Below, piece after piece: positions 49,226 to 59,255 of a stretch of 64,000 bases of DNA (positions are counted from its first letter, which is position 1; the number at the start of each line of letters is the position of its first letter). The notes under the pieces are model-generated. The model searched no databases. It had not been told where the DNA came from and worked only from the letters and a program-made list of their open reading frames with translations. The translations under genes were made by a program, and so were the position numbers. This DNA is from Cutibacterium acnes (GTDB lineage Bacteria; Actinomycetota; Actinomycetes; Propionibacteriales; Propionibacteriaceae): the NCBI RefSeq assembly GCF_003030305.1, contig NZ_CP023676.1:1736001-1800000 (forward strand), written 5' to 3'.

Positions 49226-49786
49226 CTACTCCGACAGCTCCACCTCGACGAGCACCTCCACGACGAGGCCAAGCCACTCGTAGACGCATTCCTCCTCGGC
49301 ATCCAATTCCTCCCGGGCCGCCCGAGCGACTTCGTCGGCAGTAACCTGGTCGATGATCCCTAGCCTGGCGGCCATCATGCCACGCAGCGCATTGACAGTA
49401 CGAAGCCAACGTTGCGTCATCACAGGGTTCATGGAGATACAGCCGGTTCGGTGCAACGTCTCCACATCAGCACTTAAGGACTGAGCGTCTTCCCAGCGCG
49501 CCGCGACATCCTCGGCGTCATGGTCGACATGGAATTGCGCGTCAGCTGAGTCGTCGTCACGATAGGCGCTGGGCAGGATCAATCGACGCACCTCGTCGTC
49601 CTCCTGGAGTCCAGAAAACTGGCTCTCCCAAAAAGCGAACGGGTCCCCCTCCGTCGTGGAATGGGCAGGATCGGCACGTAAACGCGACAAGGCCTCCACG
49701 TAATGTCCCAGGGCAGTCTCGATGCCGGTAATTTCGACGTGTTCTAGATACCAGATCCAGCGATTTCGAGTGCCCTCGATCCTCAT
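49226..49786 (-). CDS. DUF2017 family protein
   Basis: 186 residues, acidic and helical. The segment VMTQRWLRTVNALRGMMAAR and the following acidic stretch match DUF2017, which in actinobacteria almost always follows clpS. Function unknown; the fixed pairing and 4-base overlap suggest it acts with the ClpS-ClpAP/C degradation system. Confidence 0.8.
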   Translation of the reverse strand: MRIEGTRNRWIWYLEHVEITGIETALGHYVEALSRLRADPAHSTTEGDPFAFWESQFSGLQEDDEVRRLILPSAYRDDDSADAQFHVDHDAEDVAARWEDAQSLSADVETLHRTGCISMNPVMTQRWLRTVNALRGMMAARLGIIDQVTADEVARAAREELDAEEECVYEWLGLVVEVLVEVELSE

Positions 49787-50070
49787 CCTTGGCCGCCCTT
49801 TTCGACCGAGGCCTGCAAACCATAGCCGTGCATCGCATGCACGGCGACCTCCATCTCTTCTTTATTACCCTCGGCGACCGTCGCGCGACCCCGGTAATGT
49901 ACCTGGATCATGAGTTGGGTGGCGCGTTCGCGCGGGTAACCGAAATATCTCATAAACACCATCGTCACGTAGTCCATGAGGTTCACCGGATCGTCCCAAA
50001 CGACCGTCGTCCACGTCGATTCCTGGCCGACAAGGCGGTGTGCAATGGGTTCCGCGGTGGCTACAGACAT
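49783..50070 (-). CDS. clpS: ClpS, N-end rule adaptor
   Basis: 95 residues. Core motif TVVWDDPVNLMDYVTMVFMR binds N-degron side chains; HYRGRATVAEGNKEEMEVAV follows. ClpS delivers proteins with destabilising N-termini to the Clp protease. Divergent from pncB. Confidence 0.93.
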   Translation of the reverse strand: MSVATAEPIAHRLVGQESTWTTVVWDDPVNLMDYVTMVFMRYFGYPRERATQLMIQVHYRGRATVAEGNKEEMEVAVHAMHGYGLQASVEKGGQG

Positions 50071-50155
50071 GTGCTTATTCTGTCACCTAGGTGAGACACT
50101 CAAACTTCTCCGACGCAAACATCCTCTAGAGCGCACCCCCTCTAGACTGTGGCCC

Positions 50156-51496
50156 ATGTCGACCGCACTGTTCACCGACCACTACGAGCTAACCATGGTC
50201 GAAGCCGCCATGGCATCGGGGACTGCCAACCGCCGCTGCGTCTTTGAGTTATTCCCCCGCCGTCTGCCCGAAGGCCGCCGCTACGGCGTCGTAGCCGGTA
50301 CCGGACGCGTCCTTGACGCTGTCGAGAATTTCCGATTCACCGACGAGGACGTCTCCTTCCTGGAACGCACCGGGGTAGTCGGCCCGCACATGGCCGAGTG
50401 GCTGCCACACTACCGATTTACCGGATCCATCCACGGTTACGCTGAAGGCGATCTCTACTTTCCTGGTTCCCCCCTGCTCACCGTCGAGGGCACTTTCGCC
50501 GAAGCCTGCGTGCTCGAGACCGTGCTGCTCAGCATCTACAACCACGACTCAGCTATCGCCTCCGCCGCATCCCGCATGGTCATGATGGCTGAAGGCCGCT
50601 CGATCATCGAAATGGGCTCGCGACGCACCCACGAAGAATCCGCCGTCGCTGCCGCCCGTGCCGCGTGGATCGCCGGCTTTGGCCCGACCTCTAACTTAGC
50701 CGCCGGGATCCGCTATGGCGTCCCCACCTCTGGTACCGCTGCCCACGCCTTCACCCTCCTTCATGACACCGAGGAAGAGGCCTTCCGCGCCCAGCTAGCC
50801 GCCTACGGTGAAAAGACAACCCTGCTCGTCGACACCTACGACATCGACAATGCGGTACGCACGGCCATCCGCCTCACCGAGGGACGCCTCGGTGCGGTCC
50901 GTATCGACTCCGGCGACCTATCCATCGTCGCTCGTCAAGTCCGCGACTTGCTCGACGACCTCGGCGCCCCGAACACTCGCGTCATCGTCACTAGCGACCT
51001 TGACGAATGGCAAATCGCCGCCCTGCGCGGTGCCCCCGTCGATGGATTCGGCGTCGGAACCTCCCTGGTAACCGGTTCGGGAGCTCCAACCTGCTCCTTC
51101 GTCTATAAGCTGGTCGCCCGCGCCACCTCAGACAGCCCCGACGCCGAGTTGCTGCCGGTGGCCAAGAAGTCGTCCCATAAAAACACTGTGGGCGGGCGCA
51201 AGTATGCGGTGCGCCGCATCGGCTCAGGTGGGATCGCCACCGCAGAAGTCGTCGGGGTGGGCCAACCACCAGCCGCCGACGCTGACGACCGCAACCTCAT
51301 CGTCCCGCTCATCGTCAACGGCGAAGTTGTGGGCCGTGAACCGCTAGAGGCGGCGCGTAAACGTCACCAGGCTGCCATCGCTGAGCTGCCAATTTCCGGA
51401 CGACGTATCTCGCGTGGCGACCAGGCCATCCCGACAGTCATGGTGAAGCAAGGCAACGACGGCGCTGACACCGTTCTTGGAGCATCCCTCTCCTGA
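50156..51496 (+). CDS. pncB: Nicotinate phosphoribosyltransferase
   Basis: 446 residues from the ATG at 50156 (MSTALFTDHYELTMVEAAM), the typical start; the open frame runs back into clpS. It makes nicotinate mononucleotide in NAD salvage. Conserved blocks are IIEMGSRRTHEESAV, GTAAHAF and AVRIDSGDLSIVARQVRD. It is the usual neighbour of the clpS-DUF2017 pair in actinobacteria. Confidence 0.93.
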   Translation: MSTALFTDHYELTMVEAAMASGTANRRCVFELFPRRLPEGRRYGVVAGTGRVLDAVENFRFTDEDVSFLERTGVVGPHMAEWLPHYRFTGSIHGYAEGDLYFPGSPLLTVEGTFAEACVLETVLLSIYNHDSAIASAASRMVMMAEGRSIIEMGSRRTHEESAVAAARAAWIAGFGPTSNLAAGIRYGVPTSGTAAHAFTLLHDTEEEAFRAQLAAYGEKTTLLVDTYDIDNAVRTAIRLTEGRLGAVRIDSGDLSIVARQVRDLLDDLGAPNTRVIVTSDLDEWQIAALRGAPVDGFGVGTSLVTGSGAPTCSFVYKLVARATSDSPDAELLPVAKKSSHKNTVGGRKYAVRRIGSGGIATAEVVGVGQPPAADADDRNLIVPLIVNGEVVGREPLEAARKRHQAAIAELPISGRRISRGDQAIPTVMVKQGNDGADTVLGASLS

Positions 51497-51600
51497 GCAC
51501 AACCCCAGGGGCACAGCCCAGAGCACACCAGAAATACGACACGCGAGGTACCTCAGGACCCGAAATCTGTCCAAAAGCCCCTTATGACGCGGTTTTGGGC

Positions 51601-51628
51601 TTGACTGAGGACCGACAACCGCTAATGT
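51601..51628 (+). promoter_or_regulatory. Promoter of the HU gene
   Basis: TTGACT (51601-51606), 16 bases and TAATGT (51623-51628), 61 bases before the HU start. This is one of the best -35/-10 pairs in the window, in keeping with strong expression of HU. Confidence 0.55.
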
Positions 51629-51688
51629 CAACTATGAGAGAACCGGCAACAAGCCCGAAATCGAACACAGTCCATTTGAGGAGACCCC

Positions 51689-51964
51689 ATGACCAAGTCC
51701 GAGCTCATCAAGACCGTCGCCAAGCAGGCCTCGCTCACTGAGGCCCAGACCAACGAGGCCGTTAAGGCTCTTACCGACGTCATCACCGCCGCTCTGGCCA
51801 AGGGTGAGAAGGTGCAGCTTCCCGGTCTATTCACCGCCGAAACCGTTGAGCGTCCCGCTCGCAATGGCCGCAACCCTCGCACCGGCGAGTCCATGACCAT
51901 CCCGGCTCACAAGGCCGTCAAGATCTCGGCCTCCAGCACTCTCAAGAAGGCCGTCGCTGACTGA
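51689..51964 (+). CDS. hup: Histone-like DNA-binding protein HU
   Basis: 91 residues, the short HU form without a Lys/Ala-rich actinobacterial tail. Starts MTKSELIKTVAKQASLTEAQ; the beta-arm has GRNPRTGESMTIP. The codon choice is very biased to C-ending codons, as in highly expressed genes. Shine-Dalgarno GAGGAG upstream. Confidence 0.96.
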   Translation: MTKSELIKTVAKQASLTEAQTNEAVKALTDVITAALAKGEKVQLPGLFTAETVERPARNGRNPRTGESMTIPAHKAVKISASSTLKKAVAD

Positions 51965-51996
51965 GCGACCGCTCAGAGTTGTTGGATCTCAACATG

Positions 51997-52034
51997 TGGG
52001 GTCCGGTGCTTCACGGCACCGGACCCCAGTTTTT
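51997..52034. terminator. Rho-independent terminator between HU and malQ
   Basis: A 13-bp stem (TGGGGTCCGGTGC and its complement), loop TTCACG, followed by GTTTTT on the plus strand. It ends the HU transcript and can also stop the converging malQ transcript. Confidence 0.9.
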
Positions 52035-52068
52035 CGTCATTACGCTCGCACCAGCTCACGCATGACGG

Positions 52069-54177
52069 TCACTTCTCGTTCATGACGTGAGACAGTCGCG
52101 CAGCCCGCTCGTCAGTAAATACCTCATCCAGCCACATCGGGGAACCATCCGGATGGCTGAGAGGGACCCGCCAGTTTGGGTATTCATTCGTGGTACCCGG
52201 CAAGTTTTGAGTGCGACGATCTCCCACCGCGTCAGTCAGGGTGGCATTGAGCACCTTTGACGGGGTGCGGGTAAGCATGCGATGCATCGCTAACACGATG
52301 TCCTCTTCGGAGGGGTCATCCCCCACCAACACGCCACGCTCACGCAGGATGGCGATCCAGGTGGCAGTCTGACGAGCCACCTCAGCGCGCTCGTGCTCGA
52401 GAGATTCAGTGAGTAGTCCCAGCTCATGACGCACCTCGACGTGATCACCAGCCAGATACCCAGTAGTGGGAGGTAAATCATGGGTAGTGACCGAACTCAT
52501 GGCGTACTCGCGCCACTGCTCAGGAGGCAGCGGATTGCCATTCTCACCATTCTCGAACCACAGGACCGAGGTGCCCATGATGCCGCGCTCACGCAAGTAG
52601 GCGCGCACCCACGGCTCTACCGTTCCCAGGTCCTCGCCCACGACAAGGGCGCCAGCCCGGTGCGCCTCCAGCGCCAAAATACCAACCATGGCTTCGTGGT
52701 CGTACCGTATGTAAGTACCCATACGCGGGCCGAGACCGACGGGTACCCACCACAGCCGGAACAGGCCGAGAATATGGTCGATGCGGATGCCACCGGCGTG
52801 ACGCAAAGCGGCGCGCACCATGTCGCGGAAAGGCCGATATGCCAGATTGGCGAGGATGTCGGGACGCATCGGAGGCTGTCCCCACTCCTGTCCAGCCTGA
52901 TTAAAAGCATCAGGCGGCGACCCGACGCAGACACCGTCAGCAAAGAGCTTCCCGAGCATCCACGCATCGGCTCCGGCACCGGAAACACCCACGGCCATAT
53001 CGCACATAAGTCCCAGCGACATCCCGGCGTCACGTCCGGCAGATTGGGCCGCCGAAAGCTGTTGGTCAGCAATCCACTGCAGCCACATGAAAAAATCGAC
53101 GCGTTCCTCGTGAGCTCGCACGAACTCTGAGACGGCACGGTTGCTGGGGCGCTGATACTCCTCGGGCCAGGTGCGCCAATCTTTGCCGTATACCTCCGTC
53201 AGTGCACACCACGTCGCGAGATCTTCTAAACGAGTACCACACAGCCGGCGGAATGCCTGGTAGGACAATTCCCTCGATCCCTCCAGACCGAGGGCATGGA
53301 CGGCTTCTAGCACTGGCAGTTTGGCGTTCCAGGAACGATCTCGATCGATTGCCTCAGCATCGGCCGCTGCTTGAGCCCGGGCCGAGCGTGCCTGGGAACG
53401 CACATAGACGTCGAGGTCGGCATACTCCGGGATGATCTCGGGGCGCACATACAGCGGGTTCAGGAAGAGACGGCTGCAAGGCAAATACGGCGACGGCTCG
53501 ATGGGGGAGACAACCTGGCTGGCATGCAGCGGATTCACGAGCACGTAGTCAGCACCCTGGGTGGCCGCCCAGGTAGACAGGTCCGCCAGGTCGGAAAAAT
53601 CACCCATTCCCCAGGAGGCGCGGGAGCGAGTCGAATACAACTGCACGGCATGGCCCCAGACCCGAGACGAACCCATCGAACGAGGAAGGCCGAGCCAGTT
53701 CGGGGAGACTACAAGCGTAGAGGTCGCGCGATGGTCCGCAGTCGTCGCGACGATCGTGTGGTAGCCCAACGGCAGATCGCCAGGGATACCGAAGGTCGCC
53801 TCACCAATCCAACGATCGTCCACGTGGCGATCGGGGTTCCAATTGTCGACCTGCCAACACTCGCGGCGTTGCCCGTCCTCGCAGACGACGTGAACCTCCA
53901 CCCACTCCCCTGCATTAACGTGAACGTCAACCCGCCCCTCTTGACCCTCACGTAGGACCACGATTCCGGGCAACACTCGACGCCACTTCCGGTTAGTCAC
54001 CTCGTGGCACGCGCGTTCGGCACGTTCCGGAGTCGACGCGTCAATTCCCAAACCGTCAAGGACAGCAATAACAGTCGCCTTCCCGACCTCGGTGTGCTGG
54101 CCCTTCCAGTCGTAATAATCACGAGCGATGCCGAAATGATCGGCCAGGGTCGTCAGGTGGGGATCTGTCAAGGACAT
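52069..54177 (-). CDS. malQ: 4-alpha-glucanotransferase
   Basis: 702 residues from the ATG at 54177 (MSLTDPHLTTLADHFG). GH77 amylomaltase: nucleophile Asp in GGIRIDHILGLFRLWW, acid/base Glu in VVGEDLGTV and the TTHDLPPTTGY motif. The longer actinobacterial form has an N-terminal domain of about 150 residues. It transfers maltosyl units in glycogen and maltodextrin metabolism. Confidence 0.94.
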   Translation of the reverse strand: MSLTDPHLTTLADHFGIARDYYDWKGQHTEVGKATVIAVLDGLGIDASTPERAERACHEVTNRKWRRVLPGIVVLREGQEGRVDVHVNAGEWVEVHVVCEDGQRRECWQVDNWNPDRHVDDRWIGEATFGIPGDLPLGYHTIVATTADHRATSTLVVSPNWLGLPRSMGSSRVWGHAVQLYSTRSRASWGMGDFSDLADLSTWAATQGADYVLVNPLHASQVVSPIEPSPYLPCSRLFLNPLYVRPEIIPEYADLDVYVRSQARSARAQAAADAEAIDRDRSWNAKLPVLEAVHALGLEGSRELSYQAFRRLCGTRLEDLATWCALTEVYGKDWRTWPEEYQRPSNRAVSEFVRAHEERVDFFMWLQWIADQQLSAAQSAGRDAGMSLGLMCDMAVGVSGAGADAWMLGKLFADGVCVGSPPDAFNQAGQEWGQPPMRPDILANLAYRPFRDMVRAALRHAGGIRIDHILGLFRLWWVPVGLGPRMGTYIRYDHEAMVGILALEAHRAGALVVGEDLGTVEPWVRAYLRERGIMGTSVLWFENGENGNPLPPEQWREYAMSSVTTHDLPPTTGYLAGDHVEVRHELGLLTESLEHERAEVARQTATWIAILRERGVLVGDDPSEEDIVLAMHRMLTRTPSKVLNATLTDAVGDRRTQNLPGTTNEYPNWRVPLSHPDGSPMWLDEVFTDERAARLSHVMNEK

Positions 54178-54267
54178 GACGGCCTTTCGGCGCCCCAATC
54201 GTCGGGGCGAAAGTCGGGATCGGGCAAATTGTGCCAGGACGACGAATCGCCCCTACAACGACGAAAT

Positions 54268-55089
54268 TTACTCGACGTCAGACTGGCGGGGCGGGCGAAC
54301 CACCTGAGTGCCTGCCACTGTGTCATGAATGGTTTGACGGGAACGCTGCCACAACGGCATGAGGTAACTAAAGGGTGTCAACAGGACGATGGCTTGATTA
54401 CCGATCTCGACGCAGGCCCACACAGTGGCCCGTATCAGAGCACGCCACCACACCAGGCGACGATGCTCCTTGCCCTTATTCAGGGTGACGACTCGCAGCC
54501 CGCATATCAGCTGACCGACCGAACCCGCACAAGCTGCCAACATGATGAATTGGTAAATCGCCTGCGAAATGATCACCGCCCCGACGAGGTTCGACAGGTC
54601 ACTGACGAATCCGGCCTTCATCAGGGATTGCATCGTGACGACGTCAGAGGGGCTAGCTCCAGCGTTGACTGCACGCATCGAGGTGGCGAGGAACGTCTGG
54701 TAACCGTCGACGATACTCGCCACTGTCTCATGCATCGTCAGTCCGACGACGATCCACACCAGAACGGCGTCGATGATGGTCGACAACGCCCGCCACCACC
54801 AGCCGGCTAGAGGGACTCCATCAGCAGTCGATCCCCACCGACTCTGCGCTGGACTCTGCGACCTATCGACATCTCCGCGACGCGAAACGGCTGCGTTAGG
54901 TCGTGGCGATGACGGGACCCGTGACACCGGAGCGAGCGTCTCGGGCACATGGCCAACGCCAGGGCGCGGTTGAGGATCCGGCGGATTACGCAGATTCCGT
55001 GTCCAACGCTCACCGTCCCAATACCGCTCCTGGTCGCTTCCGGCAGGGTCGGGGTACCAGCCCATCGGGGGTGGAGTCGCATTCGTCAT
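54268..55089 (-). CDS. RDD-family membrane protein with DUF2510 N-terminus
   Basis: 273 residues from the ATG at 55089. The N-terminal MGWYPDPAGSDQERYWDGER is the DUF2510 motif, then a Pro/Ser-rich linker, then the RDD domain (PLAGWWWRALSTIIDAVLVW) with three to four helices and VGQLICGLRVVTLNKGK. Function of RDD proteins is mostly unknown; some help ion transport or membrane protein quality. Confidence 0.85.
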   Translation of the reverse strand: MTNATPPPMGWYPDPAGSDQERYWDGERWTRNLRNPPDPQPRPGVGHVPETLAPVSRVPSSPRPNAAVSRRGDVDRSQSPAQSRWGSTADGVPLAGWWWRALSTIIDAVLVWIVVGLTMHETVASIVDGYQTFLATSMRAVNAGASPSDVVTMQSLMKAGFVSDLSNLVGAVIISQAIYQFIMLAACAGSVGQLICGLRVVTLNKGKEHRRLVWWRALIRATVWACVEIGNQAIVLLTPFSYLMPLWQRSRQTIHDTVAGTQVVRPPRQSDVE

Positions 55090-55296
55090 TAGTTCATTCT
55101 CCCACGAAGAAGCGGTCATGCCAGTTTCCGCCATCGGCAAGGTCGTCGAGTGCCGCTATCAACCCAATCAGAGCTCAGCTCCGTTCCACCATCCTTGCCC
55201 ACTGATCCTCCAGTTTGGCCTAATTGCGAGTCGCTATCCAGTCGGCAAGATCCGTCTGTCGCATGACGGCGGTGCGGCCACGTACACTGGTTGACC

Positions 55297-55539
55297 ATGA
55301 GCACACAGGTGGCACCAGGTTCCAGCACCGCGGTCGAGGAGAAGACTCGTCCATCCTTCGATGACGGTGACGCCGAGCGCTTCTCACACTATGTCCCCAA
55401 GGCGAAACTCACCGACGCGATGGTCAACGGGACCCCCGTCGTCGCCCTGTGCGGCAAGGTATGGGTACCCTCCCGCAACCCCGAGAAATTCCCTGTCTGC
55501 CCGGAGTGCAAAGAGATCTTCGACTCGATGAACCGGTAA
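55297..55539 (+). CDS. DUF3039 family protein
   Basis: About 80 residues from the ATG at 55297. The sequence HYVPKAKLTDAMVNGTPVVA, then LCGKVW and CPECKEIF, is the DUF3039 pattern, with three cysteines that could form a zinc knuckle. Common in actinobacteria, function unknown. Confidence 0.85.
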   Translation: MSTQVAPGSSTAVEEKTRPSFDDGDAERFSHYVPKAKLTDAMVNGTPVVALCGKVWVPSRNPEKFPVCPECKEIFDSMNR

Positions 55540-55563
55540 ACACACCGATGAGGAACACAGACC

Positions 55564-55995
55564 TCAATCAGTAGCCAACCAAGACAACGCCAGCTCATAC
55601 CCCTTCAATCCCAGCCCGACGATCGTCCCGGTGACATGCGCCGACACCACGCTGTGGTGACGGAACTCCTCCCGGGCGGCGATGTTAGAGATGTGTACCT
55701 CAATACAAGGCGCCCCCAACTGGGCGAGGGCATCGGCAATAGCGATGTTGTAGTGGCTCCAGGCCGCCGGATTAATGACGATCGGGGTGCGGTCGTCAGC
55801 GGCCTGGTGAATCCACCCCATCATCCGTTCCTCGGAGTCGGTCTGACGCACCTCAACGTCCAGCCCCAGTTCGCGACCGTATTCGATCAACCGAGCCACC
55901 AGATCGTCATGGGTGGTTGTTCCGTAAATCTGTGGCTCTCGTCGACCAAGCCGACCCAGATTCGGGCCGTTGAGAACCAAAACCTGCTTGCTCAT
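55564..55995 (-). CDS. aroQ: 3-dehydroquinate dehydratase, type II
   Basis: 143 residues. [17 protein letters not shown] contains the catalytic Tyr, [17 protein letters not shown] the Asn/His region and [17 protein letters not shown] the phosphate-type loop. Third step of the shikimate route. The ATG overlaps the stop of the CDF transporter. Placed outside an aro cluster. Confidence 0.95.
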   Translation of the reverse strand: MSKQVLVLNGPNLGRLGRREPQIYGTTTHDDLVARLIEYGRELGLDVEVRQTDSEERMMGWIHQAADDRTPIVINPAAWSHYNIAIADALAQLGAPCIEVHISNIAAREEFRHHSVVSAHVTGTIVGLGLKGYELALSWLATD

Positions 55996-57023
55996 GACTG
56001 ATCCTCCGGTCTTTCCTCCCCGTCTTTAATGCGCTTATCCCCATAACGGATATCGGGCTCAAGGAATAGCGGACCAACCAACGGCTCAGCAGCGCGGACC
56101 GACGCCTCGGCGTTATCGATAATGCGCGCGACCTCGAAGGCGGAATCCGTCGGATCAACCGCGATCTTGGCGGCCACCAAGATCGTCTCAGGGCCCAGGT
56201 GAACCGTCTTCATATAGATCACCGAGTCAACGCCGTCAGAATGTATCAAGGCGTCATGGACAGCCTTACGTGACTCCGGGGTAGCTGATTCTCCCTCCAA
56301 CAGAGATTTCATCTCGCGCGAAAGCACCCTTGCAACAACGACCAGCAAAATACCGATACAAGCCGAGCCAATGCCGTCGAAAATCGGGTTATGGGTGAGC
56401 AGGGTGAGGCCAACACCCAAGAAAGCAAAGATCAAACCAAGAACGGCAGCAGAGTCCTCCAACATAACGACCGGCAACTCCGGGGCCTTAGCTTTCCGGA
56501 TGTACTGCAAAATCGTCATGCCTTCGCGATCCTGGCTACTCTCCTTGAGAGCGGTACGCAGGCTAGCTCCCTCTGCGCAAAGAGAAATCATGACGACTGC
56601 CAGCGGCACCCACCACCACTGGGAATCGAGGAGCTCATCGCGATGACCACCAAGAGTCGCCTCGATCTTGTGATAGGCCTCATACAGGGCGAACAGACCA
56701 CCAAGGGTAAAGATGACGATAGCGACAACGAAACCAGACAAGTACCGCGCCGTCTCATAGCCGAAGGGGTGGTCCTCGTCAGCTTCCTTGTGGGACTCCT
56801 TGCCACCCACCATGAGAACGACCTGGTTGGCGGTATCAGCCACCGAATGGATAGCCTCGGCGAGCATCGACGAGGCCCCAGTAAGTGCCCATGCGATGGC
56901 CTTCGTTACCGCGATCGCAAGGTTGGCGGAGGCAGCTGCGATGATCGCTTTGCGGCCTCCCTGCGTCGGGTTGGCTGGCTCCTTGGCCCCGTTCGGCCAC
57001 TGAGCAGCGTGCGCTTGGCTCAT
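55992..57023 (-). CDS. Cation diffusion facilitator transporter
   Basis: 343 residues. Six helices with CDF metal sites: HSVADT in helix 2 and [16 protein letters not shown], plus the cytoplasmic C-terminal domain ([18 protein letters not shown]). Long members of this type in actinobacteria are often called FieF/CzcD-like; it should export Zn, Fe or Mn. Overlaps both neighbours by 4 bases (aroQ and the SIS gene). Confidence 0.9.
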   Translation of the reverse strand: MSQAHAAQWPNGAKEPANPTQGGRKAIIAAASANLAIAVTKAIAWALTGASSMLAEAIHSVADTANQVVLMVGGKESHKEADEDHPFGYETARYLSGFVVAIVIFTLGGLFALYEAYHKIEATLGGHRDELLDSQWWWVPLAVVMISLCAEGASLRTALKESSQDREGMTILQYIRKAKAPELPVVMLEDSAAVLGLIFAFLGVGLTLLTHNPIFDGIGSACIGILLVVVARVLSREMKSLLEGESATPESRKAVHDALIHSDGVDSVIYMKTVHLGPETILVAAKIAVDPTDSAFEVARIIDNAEASVRAAEPLVGPLFLEPDIRYGDKRIKDGEERPEDQS

Positions 57024-58039
57024 GTCATCTCTTTCAGACGATCCAGCCCGAGAGCCACGTAGACAGCGGCGAAACTTCCCTGGAGTAGCAAGGCGACATA
57101 GCGGCTCATCGGCGAGGACTGCTCATCAATGCCGAGCGGCAAGGTGACGCTGCGCACCGTCACATCATGGGCGGCGCACAGCTGCTCAAGGTCGCGGCGG
57201 GCAGCGGCGTGCTCCATCTCGGCGTCATCCATGACGACAAGGACAGGGCGACGCGTCTCACCGTCAAGGTCAGGATCAGCGAAAGGATCCCTTTTAGGGG
57301 CAGAATCAATGACAGGGCGCAGCGCTGCGGAGTCGGCGGACAAGGCGATGCGACCCGTGGCTCGTCTCATCCATTGTGCGAGGCGTCGCGACGCCCGCGC
57401 CGCAAGGACCGATCCACCCCACAAGAGGGGTTCTGCATCGGCTAACGCACACGCGAGATCCTTAGCCTCATTGACGGCGAGGTCATGGTGAGGCGAAGCC
57501 GACTCGGCAACCATATCCGCAACCCGAGCAACCTGTCCGGGGTCGACAACTGGTCCAAGACCCAGGTCGCTCAGCACCGACAGAGCCGCGACAGCGGCCG
57601 ACAGGGCATCCTCGGAGGCCATCTGAATACGGGCAGTGCCGTGGCTACCGGCAGCTTGCCAAGACTCAGTCTCGCCAGTGGACGTCATGATGATGGCACT
57701 ACCTCGACGTCGAGCCTCAGCTACCTGGGCCGCACAGTGTCCGTCGCTATCGAGAGCGACGACAAGATCAAGGGGGCCAACCCACGCTGGCAGCCGCAGG
57801 AAAGGCCACGCGACTAGCGGGACGGGACATATCGGCTCAAGGACAGACCGCACTAAACGAGCCTCGGGGCCGACAACGAGTACTCCCCGGGGCTGTCCCC
57901 ACTCACCGACCGTTCGACGTACCTCGTCGAGATCCGCAGAGTCACGACGAATGCGTGCTCCCGTGCTAGCCAACTGACGCAGCACCCGCTCGGCGAGTGC
58001 GTCGAGAGGCGCGTCGAGACGCGAGTCGTCGAAAGTCAC
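57020..58039 (-). CDS. SIS-domain phosphosugar isomerase-like protein
   Basis: 339 residues. The double-SIS layout (GVLVVGPEARLVRSVLEPIC; DLVVALDSDGH; LLWGGSVLAARASRRLAQWM) resembles the protein encoded next to manA in mycobacteria (phosphoglucose/phosphomannose isomerase-like). Catalytic residues are not obvious, so it may be a degenerate regulatory member. Overlaps the Trm112-like gene by 4 bases. Confidence 0.75.
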   Translation of the reverse strand: MTFDDSRLDAPLDALAERVLRQLASTGARIRRDSADLDEVRRTVGEWGQPRGVLVVGPEARLVRSVLEPICPVPLVAWPFLRLPAWVGPLDLVVALDSDGHCAAQVAEARRRGSAIIMTSTGETESWQAAGSHGTARIQMASEDALSAAVAALSVLSDLGLGPVVDPGQVARVADMVAESASPHHDLAVNEAKDLACALADAEPLLWGGSVLAARASRRLAQWMRRATGRIALSADSAALRPVIDSAPKRDPFADPDLDGETRRPVLVVMDDAEMEHAAARRDLEQLCAAHDVTVRSVTLPLGIDEQSSPMSRYVALLLQGSFAAVYVALGLDRLKEMT

Positions 58040-58314
58040 TGCGACCTCATCTCATGACGATGAGTGGGCTCAAAAGCTTCGGTGTCCTCGGCATTGACCC
58101 CTTGACCAGTTTCTCGCTTACGCGCCGCGTCAAGGCGAAGGTCGGGAACGCCGTCGCGCACGAGAAAGGCTAGCCCACACGACGGAGAGGAACACACCAA
58201 TTCCCCACTGTCGAAATCCAGGGCAAACCGGGAATGGCACGCCGGGCAAGCTGCCACTTCAAGGAATGCCGGAGAGAGGTCGAGTGCCTCAGGGGCCAGC
58301 GGTAAATCAGGCAT
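58036..58314 (-). CDS. Trm112-family small zinc protein
   Basis: 92 residues. A four-cysteine ribbon (CPACHSRF ... CSSPSCGLAFLVRDGVP) is the Trm112/UPF0434 signature. Bacterial members are thought to support SAM-dependent methyltransferases. The usual place between DUF3499 and the SIS protein is kept. Confidence 0.85.
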   Translation of the reverse strand: MPDLPLAPEALDLSPAFLEVAACPACHSRFALDFDSGELVCSSPSCGLAFLVRDGVPDLRLDAARKRETGQGVNAEDTEAFEPTHRHEMRSQ

Positions 58315-58323
58315 ACCGTCATC

Positions 58324-58698
58324 CTAGTGGCCTGTGACGTCACGGCTGGCGTCCCTGATGACGGATAGATGGCCACGCCGACCTAAAACGTGCACCGAAG
58401 CAGGGTCCGGCTCAGGCAGCACCTCGTCCTCGAGCATTCCCACCTCCCGCACCGCTGCCGCCAGCGCCATCAGGTCGTCGGCTGGTGGGTCTGGGGCTGG
58501 ATTGTCGATACCGGGCAGGCGGATGACTTCCCACCCCACCGGCGCCGAGAGCGCTTCGGCGTGTTCGGCACACATGTCGTAGGCACCGGGTTCATGGCTA
58601 GGCCCCAAAGGCCCGACAACTGCAGTGCGCTCGGCATAGACGTAGGTCAGCGTCGCGACCGCTGGTCGGGAACATCCGGGGCGAATGCACTCTCTCAC
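58324..58698 (-). CDS. DUF3499 family protein
   Basis: About 124 residues from a GTG at 58698; the frame is open back to 58785, and the true start is uncertain. The CIRPGCSRPAVATLTYVYA and YDMCAEHAE segments are the DUF3499 hallmark, with cysteines and a histidine suited to bind zinc. The second half is acidic. Function unknown; conserved across actinobacteria next to the metallopeptidase-like gene. Confidence 0.8.
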   Translation of the reverse strand: MRECIRPGCSRPAVATLTYVYAERTAVVGPLGPSHEPGAYDMCAEHAEALSAPVGWEVIRLPGIDNPAPDPPADDLMALAAAVREVGMLEDEVLPEPDPASVHVLGRRGHLSVIRDASRDVTGH

Positions 58699-58830
58699 CC
58701 AGGGCACGGTACGCCACACACTGATAGTCACACAGTTGCCACGCGGACACCGCAGAGACCATCGGTGCCCCGGTACACCACACACCCGTTTTTCATCGCA
58801 CTACGTGTCCAACCGCAATACAGTGGCGAC

Positions 58831-59250
58831 ATGTCCAAGCGTCGTAACCGTCATAGTCGTGGCCACCGCGGGCCGGTCGTCTTGCCTCGCTCCTACGGCG
58901 GACGCATCGACCGCGTTGATCCCACCCACGCCGAGTTTTTCACGGTCTGTCTGACGCAGGCTGTTCAGCAAGTACACATGTCGTGCCCGGGGATCCTTGA
59001 CAACGTTGTCGTCGGGGCTGAAGATGTCCCGACCATGCCAGACTGGACAGAGGGGCGGGTACCGCTGTCCTCTGCCGTCGACGATAGCGAGCACTCCCCC
59101 GCCAAAATTGTCATCTATCGACGACCCCTCGAGTTAAGGACGGCCAGTAGGCGCGGATTAGCCATCCTCGTTCATCGCACCCTCGTCGAACAGCTCTCAG
59201 CGCTGACTGGCACCCCAGTAGAGACAATCGATCCCAGCATCGATGACTGA
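58831..59250 (+). CDS. Zincin-like metallopeptidase family protein (DUF1025)
   Basis: 139 residues from the ATG at 58831. The basic start (MSKRRNRHSRGHRGPVVLPR) and IVIYRRPLELR, then LAILVHRTLVEQLSAL are the features of the actinobacterial DUF1025 metallopeptidase family. The site where a HExxH motif would be expected reads HRTLVEQ, so zinc peptidase activity is doubtful. Divergent from DUF3499. Confidence 0.75.
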   Translation: MSKRRNRHSRGHRGPVVLPRSYGGRIDRVDPTHAEFFTVCLTQAVQQVHMSCPGILDNVVVGAEDVPTMPDWTEGRVPLSSAVDDSEHSPAKIVIYRRPLELRTASRRGLAILVHRTLVEQLSALTGTPVETIDPSIDD

Positions 59251-59255
59251 GGCCG

